Positions 11,672-23,245 are shown, counted from the stretch's first letter. The stretch: DNA of 64,000 nucleotides from Metaphire vulgaris (GCA_018105865.1 CM030861.1:1821984-1885983); one strand, 5' to 3'. The notes: generated by a model from the sequence alone, not told the origin. Made by a program: numbers and translations.

Positions 11672-12075
11672 GGGGCTGTCCATTAATTACGTTAACAATT
11701 TTTGGAAATTTTAGAACCCCTCCTTTGTCAACAACTGTCAAACTTTTGGAGACCTCTAAAATTATGTAAAAAACTTTGAACCTCTATGTTAAAAGATTTA
11801 GGCAATTTTTAACTCCTCCTATGTAAACAACTGTCAAATTTTCAATGACCCCTTTATAAAATTGTCAAAAACTTCGATTCCCCTCCCCTACAAGCTAAAA
11901 ATATCTTACACAGCTGGCTTTTATGCTAAAATATAACTATGAAAATTAATTTTTTTATTTATTAAGATGATTGTAAAAATTAAATTGTTGACGTCAATTT
12001 ATTTTGAGACCCTCCCCTGACAAACTTTTTCAAACTCCCTCCCCTATTTTGTTGACGTAATTAATGGACAGCCCC
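11672..12075. mobile_element. ~400-bp MITE, GGGGCTGTCCATTAATTACG family, copy 2
   Basis: Both ends intact; the interior is similar to the copies at 1679 and 42212. Flanks ATA/GTA. Confidence 0.82.
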
Positions 12076-12303
12076 GTAGGCCTACCGCATTATCTCATAC
12101 AGCTGTACAGTATACATCGGTGACGTAAAACGAATTAAGTACGTAGATAAAGCTATTTTGAAGTGTTTGGATATAGGATCATGCGGTATCTAGGTGCTTA
12201 GGCCTACTTAGGCAGTTCCTGTTTGTCACGTGTCGTACGTAACTAAGGCCTTGTTGGTGACCAATTCGCAGAAAATTTCAAGCGTCAAAAACTAGCAACT
12301 TGA

Positions 12304-12414
12304 CAACCGCCGGAATTCCCGCCCGAATTCGGTCACCATGGCTACGGCGGCCATGGATACGGAGGATACGACGATGAATACGGACACAACGGCGAATACC
12401 ATATTTTAGAATAG
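12304..12414 (+). CDS. possible terminal exon of a Gly/His/Tyr-rich protein
   Basis: An open frame of 36 codons reads QPPEFPPEFG, then GHHGYGGHGYGGYDDEYGHN, then GEYHILE and a TAG. Its GC content and repetitive Gly-His-Tyr composition differ sharply from the AT-rich flanks and recall secreted structural or metal-binding proteins. No clear splice acceptor precedes it; a TGA lies immediately upstream in frame. It could be a gene fragment. A half-element of the GTGACGTCATTTATGGA type begins just after the stop. Confidence 0.3.
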   Translation, partial: QPPEFPPEFGHHGYGGHGYGGYDDEYGHNGEYHILE

Positions 12415-12525
12415 TTTTCGTGACGTCATTTATGGATAGCCCCTCGGACACAACCACTTCTTAATATCACTCCATAGAAACCTTGAAGTACTAAGGCTAA
12501 AAGGACGGACTGCAAATACTACTTA

Positions 12526-12663
12526 GCATATTTAGCATGATTTAAAGTGGCTTAGAAGACATTACTGCCTGTGTGAAAGCCACTAGGGGCACTGACGGGG
12601 CTTGAACCCGCTCTGTCAGCTTGACGCTCCAGCACGTAACCCACTCTGCCATCTTCCGCCCCC
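12526..12663 (-). mobile_element. tRNA-derived SINE, copy 2
   Basis: Close copy of the SINE at 8565-8708, in the same orientation, with the same A and B boxes and the same tail hairpin (AGTGGCTT/AAGCCACT). Confidence 0.82.
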
Positions 12664-12730
12664 TACTAGCAACTTTTGTACCATAAAAGAGCTTGGCAGT
12701 AGAAATAAAGTTCTAAGGGCAACGACAAAT

Positions 12731-13918
12731 TGAGGCGTCTAGCGCCAGAGTGGGCCAACCCGCAAATTGGTCTTTTTGAACTCTATAGTATCACGTATAA
12801 GCACATCATGAACTCTTTCAGTGCCACAGTGGGGCCATCCCAGTATTACAACTGCCTAATATTCGACAGATGGCGCTCTGGCAGGTCGTTCAAGCTATAT
12901 ATGACGCCATAATGGGCTATGCCACAGATGTAGCGTGTTTTTAATGTATATATAACTACGAGTAAAGAGTCTGTAAAGTACATTTTATACACAAAATAAC
13001 GTCGTAGGGACTAGGGATGTCAGATTCTGAAGGCAGCTTTCTGGAATGCAGTTGTCCAGAGTTCCCTGGGAGTTGATGTGGCTGACCAGAAATTTTTGTG
13101 TCTGGTCACAGCCGGATGGACTCGGATAAAGATTTCGGCATTATTGAAAAGTATAAGAAGGAATGTCGTCAGGTGTTTGTCCCGGAAGACTGGATGGATG
13201 TGATAAGACATTGCAAGAAGTTGAAACCCTTTGAAGTCCATTCAATTATAACGCCAGATCTGAATGATATCACAGAACTCGATGAATCTAGGCCTAAAAG
13301 GCAAGACAGATTCAAGTGGACAGAAAGTGGATACATTGGCTGCTCTTTGACAGAAATCAACCAAACTAGATTCTATATACATATATACATATGTCGTAAA
13401 GATGAGTATTCATTCCAAGTGTTGGATGTATCTAAAAGGAAGTCTGGAAGACAGCGTACAGTTTTGAACAGTTTACCGCCAGCATTTCTTTACGTATACG
13501 TTCCATTTCAAATGCCTAATACCGTGATCTTATTAGCCTATACTGTCTTTCATTCCGACTGTTTACTAATGACTATAATACAAAATCAATCAAATTGATA
13601 ACATTGATGATGCTAGTCCAATTTCCGACGAAGAGAGCGACTGAGTTGTGTTTTAGAACATATTTTGTACACTTTGAACAGAAAATTTGAGAACACCACA
13701 TTTGTTAACACTACCGTCAAGAATTTTCTGAAATATTTTTCTAAAGTATCTTTGTGTAAAAAAAATGAGCAAACGGTAGTGTAGGGTTTATTATCAATAA
13801 ACATACAAAAATATTATTTAAAATGCTACTTTTTTTTTTTTCAATGTTGAACTTTTAAAGTCATTTTCCCAGAAATTAAACTTTTTGGGGTTGGCCCACT
13901 CTGGCGCTAGACGCCTCA
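12731..13918 (+). mobile_element. 1.19-kb DNA transposon with 31-bp perfect terminal inverted repeats
   Basis: The ends match perfectly for 31 bp, beginning TGAGGCGTCTAGCGCC. AT dinucleotides flank both ends, but no longer target duplication is clear. It carries a transposase-like ORF fragment. Superfamily not assigned. Confidence 0.75.
13098..13598 (+). pseudogene. degraded transposase-like ORF (GHS...DFG..EK type)
   Basis: The frame contains SGHSRMDSDKDFGIIEKYKK, then VFVPEDWMDVIRHCKK, then KPFEVHSI, then a W-containing segment and FQVLDVSKRKSGR. From memory this order matches the C-terminal part of a widespread transposon-encoded protein group in invertebrates (DUF7869-like). Upstream in another frame is a plausible continuation (13019-13097), so the 5' half of the transposase is missing and the rest is frame-damaged. 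The family name is recalled, not searched. Confidence 0.5.
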
Positions 13919-13949
13919 ATGAAGCTCGTGTCTTTTGAGGTTTGATATC

Positions 13950-15250
13950 CCAGTAGCAGCGTTTAAATGGGTATGTAGTGCTTAATTCCCATATAAACGT
14001 ACGCCACATTTAAAGACATTTGCAACGCGCTGGGCCGAACGAACCAAATTAGGCGTCTCTAGCTGTCTGATGGCCCGCGATGGGCAGCAAATACATTAAA
14101 CATTATAAGCGACAATCGTTACGCCAAAACTCTTATATACATACTACATATTTCATATTATACACTATAAAACAGACACATAATCTCTGTCCTTACTATT
14201 CACACGCATTCGTATTCAGTGAGACTGCTGCGGTCAATTGAAATTGTTCACTAATTCTCTTAAAATAGGCTGTTATTCCGAAGTAGAAATTCTTAGGGGC
14301 CATCCATAAATGACGTCACGCGATTTTGGCAGTTTTTTACACCACCTTTCGTCACACGTCGTCACAAAAAGTCAGACCTCCTCAAACGTGACGTCACAAC
14401 GCGTTGACCCCTCTCATGTCGTCTTTCCAATGTCAAAATTAACGTTTCATTTGAAATAGTCAATACAATTATTATAGTTGAAACAATATTCAGAAAATAT
14501 TTAAAATTCTTTAAAAAAGAAGTGTATAATAATTATAAGTGTAAAATACGCTCAAATTTGCGGTAACATAGAATTGCGGTATTAATAAAAATATTTAACA
14601 TTTCCGGTAGCGCCATTTTGGCTGCTCGCACGTGTCTGTACGTGCTTCGGAATATCGCCGTTCTTGGCGGTTTTACCGACGTCTTGCGCTTATTTCTTTG
14701 CGCTAATCGCGTGGATTGTCGCCTAGCTGTCGTTTTCGAAGCGGTTGGTGATCGCCAGAGAAGATATGAACATGAAAGGAATTTCAATCTTAGAAGGAAG
14801 ACAATTAACAGAAGATAGAATTTCTTGGAAACATTTTATGTCTAGCTGTCGCTGTTAAAGAGTTGGCAGAGAGCAAAAATTATGATGATGATGACGATGA
14901 TGATGAATCGATGATGATGATGATGATGATGAAACATACAGTAGATACGGACCAGCTGCTATATTTTAATAAGCAAGGACCTTGTAAGCAACATAACGAT
15001 CGAAAATTTGCCTGTATTATTTTTGCTACATTATGAGTTATTAGTGTGCACAATTTACAAGTTGTGCATAACTCCTCGGCTGGCCACTCCAAAGCCTCTC
15101 GCGGGCCACATCTGGCCCGCGGGCCGTATGTTGCCCGCCACTGTGTTGTTACCCACAGCAATAACCGTTTTGCGTTGCTAAAATTAGGTCCCCTGATGTG
15201 TTTGTACAGTAGTTGTGCACTGGCTGATACTAACAGAATAAAAAAATAAC
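13950..15250. other. no recognised gene; one CpG-richer patch
   Basis: Contains the half-element at 14296. The patch at 14590-14770 is richer in CpG, with GCACGTGT and CGGAAATG words and a minus-strand AAAATGGCGC, as in some promoters. A GGCCCGCGGGCC patch at 15080-15140 looks like a hAT end. No gene can be named. Confidence 0.3.
14296..14430. mobile_element. half-element of the GGCCATCCATAAATGACG type
   Basis: One end only (GGGGCCATCCATAAATGACG), followed by CTTTCGTCACA-type words. A matching opposite half-end (GACGTCATTTATGGATAGCC) lies alone at 12419-12441. Confidence 0.5.
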
Positions 15251-15333
15251 GTGACGCAATTTAATGAATATTCATCAAGTCTCAGCCAATAACAGGCGCG
15301 TCTGCGAAAAAACAATGCGAGACAATAATAATT

Positions 15334-15376
15334 ACTAAGTGAATATTCGTGAATTATTCACGAATATTCACTTAGT
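15334..15376. repeat. 43-bp near-perfect palindrome
   Basis: Arms ACTAAGTGAATATTCGTGAA and TTCACGAATATTCACTTAGT pair over 20 bp with a 3-nt centre. It sits next to repeated TCTCAGCCAAT words (15278 and 15376). Confidence 0.85.
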
Positions 15377-15727
15377 CTCAGCCAATCAGCGTTCAAACAT
15401 GAAGAGACGCAACTTGGACCAACAACATCTTGATTGATTTTACACGTTTAAATAAAACTGTCTGCGACAAAGTAGGTTAATCTAATTAAAGTTCTGAGAA
15501 GAGGGCAAAGGTCAGAGTCGCAGTTGTAAAACGATTTACTAAAGAGGAAACGAAAGCGACGGAGGGACGCAAGCGCCCAGATCAACATCTCTTGGCAAGT
15601 AACGGAAAGTTTTTTCAGGCAAAAATTCAAAAATTCTAAAAATTAGGCAAATAAATCGTCCGACTTAAGCGCAGCAACTGTGCTTACGCCTACTATAAAA
15701 CGACATGAAACTGATATACAGTACACC

Positions 15728-15854
15728 AGTGTTTAATCTAGGCCGTTTTCGGGGGAAAATTGCCCTTTTCCCCCGGAAATTTCAAATTCCCCGGAAATTT
15801 TGGAATACTACATGGACTAACAGCGGCCCCTAGCAGAATTCCCCCCTGTAGGCC
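15728..15854. mobile_element. truncated hAT MITE, CAGTGTTTAATCTAG family
   Basis: The left end and body match the family, but the sequence stops after GCAGAATTCCCCCC without a right terminus. Confidence 0.65.
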
Positions 15855-16232
15855 TAATTAACGCTGTTACCGTGCGTCCCCACTGAAAAAAGAACCGATT
15901 GTAAGTGAAACAGGCATTGTTGCATATCGATATAAACAAATTTGGCAAAAAAGGCGTGGGAACGCCGTTCCCCTGCGTTCCCACTGAAAAAAGCACCGTG
16001 CTTCTCTGACAAAATTCGGTTTGGTATGATTTGCGCATGTTCCTCTTTTTATCCAGACGGATTACAGACCTTGGTAATGCGCCATCTATCGAATGAATCA
16101 TTCATTCATTCTTCTTCACGGCCACAATACCCGTCGATGTCTGTTGCAATTTGAGTCTGCCTCCCCCTTTCGTCTCTGTCTTGTGTGGCTTCGTAAGCTT
16201 CACATATATGTCCACATTGCATCATTCTTTAA

Positions 16233-16304
16233 CCCCTTAACCGGCTGTCCCGAGAATACTCGTCCAATTTACATTATGTTACAAATAAATGGCCGGTTAA
16301 GGGG
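16233..16304. mobile_element. 72-bp piggyBac-like MITE, copy 1
   Basis: CCCCTTAACCGG...CCGGTTAAGGGG with TTAA on both sides (16229-16232 and 16305-16308). A TTAA target and CCC ends are the piggyBac hallmark. Confidence 0.8.
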
Positions 16305-16360
16305 TTAATATTGTCTATCCATTCTGTTCGGGATCTTCCTCTGACGTGTTAGCTTTCCAT

Positions 16361-16530
16361 CAGTGTTTAATCCAGACTCTGAACTTCGGTCGGGGGAAAA
16401 CTGACAAAGCCGGGGGGGAATCAGTTAGAGGGCTGCTGTTAGTTGATGTAGTATGCCAAAATTTCCGGGGGATTTGAAATTTCCGGGGGGGAGGGCAATT
16501 CCCCCCGGAAACGGCCTATATTGAACCCTG
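16361..16530. mobile_element. hAT MITE, CAGTGTTTAATCTAG family
   Basis: Ends CAGTGTTTAATCCAG and TATTGAACCCTG. Perfect duplication CTTTCCAT. Confidence 0.9.
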
Positions 16531-16832
16531 CTTTCCATTACTAAGAGCAGGATAATTTTAAGCAGCTTTTTCGGCACTCATTCTGCAGATATGGCCAAAT
16601 AGCCTGAGTTTACTTTCAATGACTGTTTGGATGGATGGATGGATGGATGGATGAATGTGAAAATACATTCTATATATTTTGGCATAATGAAATTAGGAAA
16701 GTAACTCTTTGTTAATTATGGATTGTTAACTTAATGACGGGTTTTGAAGTTCGAAGTACAGTTGGTTTAACGTACATGTCCACGTCTACTGATGAACAAA
16801 TCAGAACAACTCACGGCTGGGAATGGGGCACC

Positions 16833-16984
16833 CAGGGGCGTAGCCAGGAATTTGATTGGGGTTATGTGATGGGGCGATACATTTTTTAAAAACTTAAAAA
16901 ATCTTTAAAAAACATTAAAAACTTTAAGGTAGAATGATATTTGGGGGTATATATGCCGATATAGCCCCCGTCGCTACGACCCTG
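16833..16984. mobile_element. hAT MITE, CAGGGGCGTAGC family
   Basis: Ends CAGGGGCGTAGCCAGG and GCTACGACCCTG. Perfect duplication GGGGCACC. The interior encodes nothing but has the family's TATACCGATATA-like block before the right end. Confidence 0.9.
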
Positions 16985-17206
16985 GGGGCACCTATGGAAA
17001 CGCCCCGGGCGCCAAAATGTCAACACGCCATTGGTGAAGCTATAGATAAGTGTTGTACAAAGTTTGAGTCCACGGGACCCTGAAAAATAACTCCATCGTT
17101 GCGGAACTCCACCCCTCCGACATAGTGAAAACATTTTTACGATAAGTAACACCTATTCAGATACAGTGGTACAATGTACATTTTAAAAGATAGCCTAAGT
17201 CTTAAC

Positions 17207-17387
17207 CAGTGGCGGTTCCAGGATTTGGTAAGTGGGGACGTTGGGAAGGAAACTTCTTAGCATGGAGAGCATCTATTTGTTGCTAGATACGTAGTAGTAA
17301 GTATAGGTCCCAATAGGGGGGACACTGGGGGCAGGCATTCAATAAGGAGACACGGGCGCCCCGACCTCCCATGTGGAGCCGCCACTG
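17207..17387. mobile_element. hAT MITE, CAGTGGCGGCTCC family
   Basis: Ends CAGTGGCGGTTCCAGG and GTGGAGCCGCCACTG. Perfect duplication GTCTTAAC (17199-17206 and 17388-17395). Confidence 0.92.
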
Positions 17388-17547
17388 GTCTTAACTTCTT
17401 AACATAACGAAAACAGCAGAAATAAAAATGGAAATATCATTTCAACACAGAGTGAAATGATCGAGGGAAAGCATCAGACCCACGCACACGCACAAAGTTC
17501 CAGTGGCGTAACCAGACTCAAATTGTAACCTGGCAGCTGACCAAACG

Positions 17548-17657
17548 GCTGTCCGTAAATTAAGCAAACATTTTTTTGCGAATTTTGATCCCCCTTGTCA
17601 ACACCTGCCAAACTTTTCAAACCCTCCTCATTTTTGCCTCATTTATGGACAGCCCCC
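17548..17657. mobile_element. short deleted copy of the GGCTGTCC..GGACAGCC type
   Basis: GGCTGTCCGTAAATTAAG at the left and CATTTATGGACAGCCC at the right flank only about 110 bp, consistent with an internal deletion. Confidence 0.55.
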
Positions 17658-18059
17658 ACCTCAGCAACATTTTTTAAACAAAATTAACATGGGGAACTTA
17701 ACAATAGGCATCAATCGGTCAGTTAACTTGGAGGAAGTTCAAGTTTCACATATGCAGGTCATAAGGACTACAAAGCGACATAAAACATAGCTAAAATAAA
17801 CTTTGTAATTGTCAAAATCAAATAACGAGAAGTGTACAAGTATAACCAATTAAGCATCCAGTTATATTTAATTATAAATGACTCTGAGCTAGTGATCATT
17901 GATTAATCATAATATCATTAGATAAAGATGACTTTAACTAATTGATAAACGAAACTACCCTGAAGTCAAAGCAATACGAGAAATGTTTTCTATTAACCCT
18001 TTAACAGGGAATAAAATTTTACAAACCCTCAGTCTGGGTAATTAATTTTTGGGTAAAGG

Positions 18060-18650
18060 CGTTTTTAAAATGTAAACATATAAGACTAAACTAGAAAATT
18101 GAGCCGTTGTTTAGCATTTTATTGTAAAACAAAAAGAAAATTTTGGGGTTCCATTCTTAGGGCCCCTCCCAAGGTTTTTAAAAACTTGCTCAATAGCAAA
18201 ACCGGTGACCCCCTAATGTGAGCAGCAAAGTTCTAGGCGGATATAATTGGAACAGAATAGTTCAAAAAAAGATCGGACCAGTTATCCTTTTCAAACCCCA
18301 GAACTCATTGCTCGGAGAAATGAACATTTTGCGAAAATTTTTCAATCTGAACATCTCAGTATATTTCAGGCTATATAGAAGCTAAAAAGATGAGGTTTGC
18401 ACCGTTGTTTAGCATTTTTATTGTTCTTTCTAACCATCCGTGCCCAAAAAAAATTTTTTGGTAGGGTCCACTCTACAGCCTAAAATCGGACCCCCTCAAA
18501 AATTTTTTTTCAAAGCTCAATAGCAAAAAATTTTCACGGTGACCCCTATGAGCGACAAAGTTGTAGAAAAGTGTAATAGGAACAGAATAGTTCAAAAATT
18601 TTGAAGATCGGACCAAATTTGGGCAAGTTATCGCTTTTCAAAACCTATAA
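18060..18650 (+). repeat. diverged ~300-bp tandem duplication
   Basis: GCCGTTGTTTAGCATTTTAT, CTCAATAGCAAAA, GGTGACCCC and GGAACAGAATAGTTCAAAAA occur in the same order near 18100-18270 and again near 18400-18600. Confidence 0.65.
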
Positions 18651-18928
18651 ATGTCTCTTTTTCAAAGCCAATAATCCGACTCTCGGTCGAATAAGGCCTA
18701 TTTTCCTTGCTTAGGGTGGCAACACATTAAAATCGAGCTACCATCTATCGAATGGATAGATACTAAAGAGATATATAGCATTGGACGTGTCTCAGCCGTT
18801 GTGCCCAAATAACGAAACGCTACGAAACTACGCGACGTCTGAGCGACGTTGCGCCCAAATAGTGAACGGCGGTGGACGACGTCGGAGCGACGTTGCGCCC
18901 ACTTGAGAGGTTAAAGACATACTTTGGA

Positions 18929-18930
<2 letters not shown>

Positions 18931-19008
<78 letters not shown>
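18931..19008. repeat. (AAT)n microsatellite
   Basis: Perfect AAT trinucleotides, about 26 units. Confidence 0.95.
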
Positions 19009-19009
<1 letters not shown>

Positions 19010-20079
19010 GAGAAATCATGTCTTTTAAAAATTCAGACTAAACGCGAGATTGTGAATAAAACAATAAATTCATTCTTGCGAACTTGTAATAAACCGTATA
19101 AACCTCCACTCGTAAAGCACAACCGCTTGCTCCGATGGCATTGTACATTATACGCCCTTGATTTTGGCCTTTGCTATGTTACGGCGCTATATAAATTGTC
19201 ATGAACAATAACAATAAAGGAATTTTAGCAGGGAAAACGCGTCAAGAATGTCAAATCCCAAAGCAGCTGCCATTTTGCTTCTGAGTATTCCGAACACATT
19301 CGTAGCACACACAGGTCAAAGAGACTTCAGATGTCTCTGCATCGGCTATCTTCTGTCCCTGCAATCACCAACTCATAAATCTTCAGCATCTGCGACGCCC
19401 GTATGTCGTACGCCCCAATTATCCCTTTAGATAGAGTTTCAGAGTTAAATTCGGTAGAGGAAGATGCAGAGGGAAGAAATCGTCCATTCGGACAGGCGAT
19501 TACCACCGTAACTGAAATTCGATATAGGCCTATCACGTAGATACATAGACCAGCCATGCACAATGGGTGCAGTAATTACTACACTTCTAGCTGATGCACG
19601 TGAAACACATTTCGAAGAGACTGCAGTTGACTATTAACATAATATTGTAATGGTAGTGCAAAATTAAGCAAAACCAAAAATTAAAGGCATAATTTTAATT
19701 TTGTCAACCCGGAATTTTTTCAACCTGGGCAGAAAAGCAAAGTAACCCGGGCATTGCCCGTAATTGCCGGGCGTGGCTTCGCCACTGGCACAAACACGCA
19801 AACACACACACACATATGCTCATTGTCTTTTGATACGAAATCGTCTTTTAAACAAGCACAGCACACACATTGCTGAGTTTCCGTTGATACACTGCAAATA
19901 TTTGATAGCGATGTAAAACGACTAATGACCTCAAGTGGCGCCCCTGGCGACGGTAATTTGATGTGCTTCATCATTAGGAAGGACGCACATAAACTGCTGG
20001 ACGTAGACGCAAAACGGTCATTAAATATATTATCTGCCCAATTGTAGGCATAATCTGTGCATTTAGTTGCATTACATCT

Positions 20080-20335
20080 TTTGGCCATCCTTGGAGCTCT
20101 CTCCCTCTGGTTGTCAGATCCTTCCAAAGAATTGAGTCTTTTCAGATCTAGGCTTAAAACACATCTCTTCCCATTAGCATTTGCTCCATAGTCTGTCTTG
20201 CTGTTTGCCTCTGACTGATCTCTGGAATGACCGGGTCTTTTGCCGATGGATTTGAAGCACCATCAAATTGATACACTTGGATATTAGAAATGGCGCTATA
20301 GAAGTGAATAATTATTATTATTATTATTATTAAAT
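20080..20335 (+). mobile_element. 3' end of an L2-like LINE with (ATT)n tail
   Basis: FRSRLKTHLFPLAFAP is followed by a 3' UTR ending GGCGCTATAGAAGTG and (ATT)n, as in the copies near 25.9, 48.1 and 53.2 kb. Confidence 0.6.
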
Positions 20336-20409
20336 ATTTGCATGATAATACGAGGAGAGCGGCTAGATGACATCGTGGAATGGAGACTACACATCCTAAC
20401 CATAGCAAC

Positions 20410-20626
20410 ATGGGCGTCCACAAAAATGTGTCCAAGGGGGAAAAGTCCAAAAACACAATGGTCACGGTTATGTCACAGAAATTTTTCCATGAGGGTGGGG
20501 GGCAAAACGCAACGGTCGCAATTAATATTTTAAGAAGGTTTAAACATTTCACTGTGAAAATATTGGCATTTGCAATTTTCAAGACGGCAAGTGCCCCCCT
20601 CTTGCTCTAATGTGCGGCGCCCATGC
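20410..20626. mobile_element. hAT-like MITE, CATGGGCGCCC family, reverse orientation
   Basis: Ends ATGGGCGTCCACA and TGTGCGGCGCCCATGC. Duplication ATAGCAAC/AGAGCAAC. Confidence 0.78.
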
Positions 20627-20689
20627 AGAGCAACACAAGACCGAACGAGATGGAGACAAATTGTCAGCCAGTCTGTCGACACTTATGGG

Positions 20690-20705
20690 CACAGCACCCA
20701 TGGGG

Positions 20706-20748
<43 letters not shown>

Positions 20749-20854
20749 GTGATGACGACGACGATGATGATGATGATACAGTGCAATTAGAATCGTGAAA
20801 GGACCCGCCATGGTCAACGGCTTAACTCAACTTACTCAAGTGACGCCCCGGGGG

Positions 20855-20885
<31 letters not shown>

Positions 20886-20925
20886 GCGGTGGTTATGATG
20901 ATGATGATACAGTGCAATTAGAATC
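20690..20925 (+). repeat. tandem duplication carrying (GAT)n
   Basis: GGGGCTGGATGATGATG through ACAGTGCAATTAGAATC occurs at 20700-20794 and 20850-20925. The continuation GAAAGGACCCGCCATGG follows directly in unit 1 (20798) but only after a MITE in unit 2 (21299). Confidence 0.75.
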
Positions 20926-21289
20926 CAGTGGCATAGCTAGGATTTTTAGGCCCTAATGCAACAATTATTAATGGACCCCTTCAACTTAAAAAGTCACAAC
21001 ATGACGAACAGTGCACTAAGGCTTTAAAAATTTTAACACTTAATAATAACGCATCGTCTGTCACAGGATTCCGGAAACTGAAAACTGTAAAACGGCTTTG
21101 TTTTTGTAGCGCTGTCATATTTAATACCTACCAAATTTATCTGATTAAGACTGATTTTTAATGTGTTTTTAATTATTTACTTTGTTATTATTTACTTTAT
21201 TTTTTACATTGGTCGTCAAAAAGGGCCCCAGTTCTTCTGGGCCTAGCTAATGCCTTGCTTATTCTTGCTATATGGTAGCTACGCCTCTG
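20926..21289. mobile_element. hAT MITE, CAGTGGCGTAGCC family
   Basis: Ends CAGTGGCATAGCTAGG and TAGCTACGCCTCTG. Perfect duplication TTAGAATC (20918-20925 and 21290-21297). Inserted in the second unit of a local tandem duplication. Confidence 0.9.
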
Positions 21290-22166
21290 TTAGAATCATG
21301 AAAGGACCCGCCATGGCCGATGATTCAACTATGATATTACTCAATAACTTTCGCGACAGAGGTTCCGTCCCAGACCCAACTGTGGACGCCCACGACGCTC
21401 CCCCAAGTCCCCTCCCTAGTGGGGCTAAATGGGATGGGCGCGTCTGTGTCGTTGGGGCCTCTATTCTGGAACCATAGCTGAAGGGTCGCAAACCTGGTTA
21501 GAAAAACTGCCGTATCCTCATTTCTCAACAGAAATCACATTGGCCTGTCAGACTTTTCAAGGCGCTAAATAACCACAAAAAACTAGCGATGACCGTTTTT
21601 GCTTAGCCTGACTTATTAAGGCGTTAAAGATGTCTATATAAAATATACGTCATAACATGAAACAATTAATTATAATTACTTGCCCAATCTTACTATAACG
21701 GGAAGTTCTGAGATTTTGATATAATTGTATTTATTTAATAGCCAAAAAACACCCATGTCCACACCCATAGGGACACGACCCTCGCACAAGATACCCGTGT
21801 CAGGGCACGAGGACACGGGTCATGACGTTTGCGCCCCTGCCTGGCTACACCGATATTTGCTAGTCCTTAGCTTATTGCCGCGTGTACATATTCGTTTTAG
21901 GCTTATAATATAGATTCGTGCAACGCCAAGATAAACTTTTATCTAGAGTAGACTAGAAGATTTGCCGATAATTACCAACTTTCACACACTCTAACACGCA
22001 TTGAAAACACATCTGTACAAACTAAGCTCAGGCCTTCCAGTGTTCGAGCCTTTCTCTATACAACTGGTTCATTATACGTTCACTTGGCTACGGTCGAAAT
22101 CACGCAGCAATAATTATTACTAACACTTTTCGTTATATAGATCAGGAAACAAAAATTGCTCTCACA

Positions 22167-22585
22167 GGGGGCCGTCCATAAAGTACGTAACGACATTTTT
22201 GAGTTTTTGACCACCTCTCCTTGTCACAACCTGTCGCAAATCTCGGATCCACTTAAAGCGTCGTCCATAAAATACGTCACGCAGGTTTCCATTTAACACA
22301 TTCGAGTTTCTCGTTCGATTTTCAGCAGCGAAACATAGAGATATTCAACTTGCTGCGACAATGACGACGAATGTAATTGAGACCTAAGATTTTATCATGT
22401 ATTTTTGGCAAAAAAGAGCTAATGAACACAAATGTTCGTCTACTATACCTCCTATAAGGTGTATATAAGGTTTTACATATACTGAAAGTGTGACGTCACT
22501 GTGGTCCTTACCCCTCGCCTGTAACAAACTGTCGCACTTTCTTGGACCCCCTCCCTCGAGCGTGACGTAATTTATGAACGGCCCC
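22167..22585. mobile_element. MITE with GGGGGCCGTCCATAAAGTACG ends, related to the ~400-bp family
   Basis: Ends GGCCGTCCATAAAGTACG and GACGTAATTTATGAACGGCC. A second internal end-like block at 22258-22280 suggests a partial nested copy. Confidence 0.72.
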
Positions 22586-22661
22586 ACTTTTCGTCATGTG
22601 GATCAGGGAATTTTATTCCCACGGAATCTCTAAGACGAATAGTTTCCTTTTCAGCGTACAA

Positions 22662-22974
22662 CAGTGGCGGTTCCAGGAATTCTTGGTGGTGGGGGTATGA
22701 AGAAATTAATTGGAAGTTGGTGGGGGGTGAAAAGTGAATAAGAAAAACAAGGAAAAAAGAGAGAAAAGGTCATTGTTAGTAGTGTTTTGCTCACTTAAAT
22801 GCTAAGAAGCCTTGCCAAAAAAGGCCGACAAGCAAGAAAAAGGTCATTTGCTGTATTTTTCACGAAATTTCTTTTAAAAACTCACCGGAAAATAGGTTGA
22901 CAAGCAAAAAAGGTCATCCGAAACCCCGGTGGGGGAATGCATCCCCAGTCATCAACATGGTGGAACCGCCACTG
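22662..22974. mobile_element. hAT MITE, CAGTGGCGGTTCC family
   Basis: Ends CAGTGGCGGTTCCAGG and GGTGGAACCGCCACTG. Perfect duplication GCGTACAA. Contains two reverse copies of the GACCTTTTTTGCTTGTCAG motif. Confidence 0.93.
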
Positions 22975-23245
22975 GCGTACAACGTAAATGACTGTCTTAG
23001 CAAGTTTGTTTCTACCGCTCGGTAAGCAAGCATCAAATAGGTTGGAGTTATTTTGACAGAAGGAAACAGTTTAAAAAATCTGTGTCAGTCGTCGACTGCA
23101 AGACAGTCCTCGCAAGGGCAACGAAGCTCTCTGCCAGTGCGATTTTTCCAAGCCCGTCGTCGTCGTTGTTAGGCGAATATATCTAAAGTAACAAATTCAC
23201 AAATCACAACTATACTTTGTCTCTGACCAAGCCACAGACTATTAA

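Larger units (their letters stand above)
17900..20080. other. no recognised gene
   Basis: Apart from the tandem duplication and the (AAT)n tract, a short CAACGTCGCTCCGACGTC-like repeated motif sits at 18836-18900. Nothing coding recognised. Confidence 0.35.

Noticed and set aside
14533..14818. Possible first exon near AAAATGGCGC (14.6 kb)
   Set aside because: CpG-rich and promoter-like, but neither strand gives a convincing frame or donor, so it is left as a note only.
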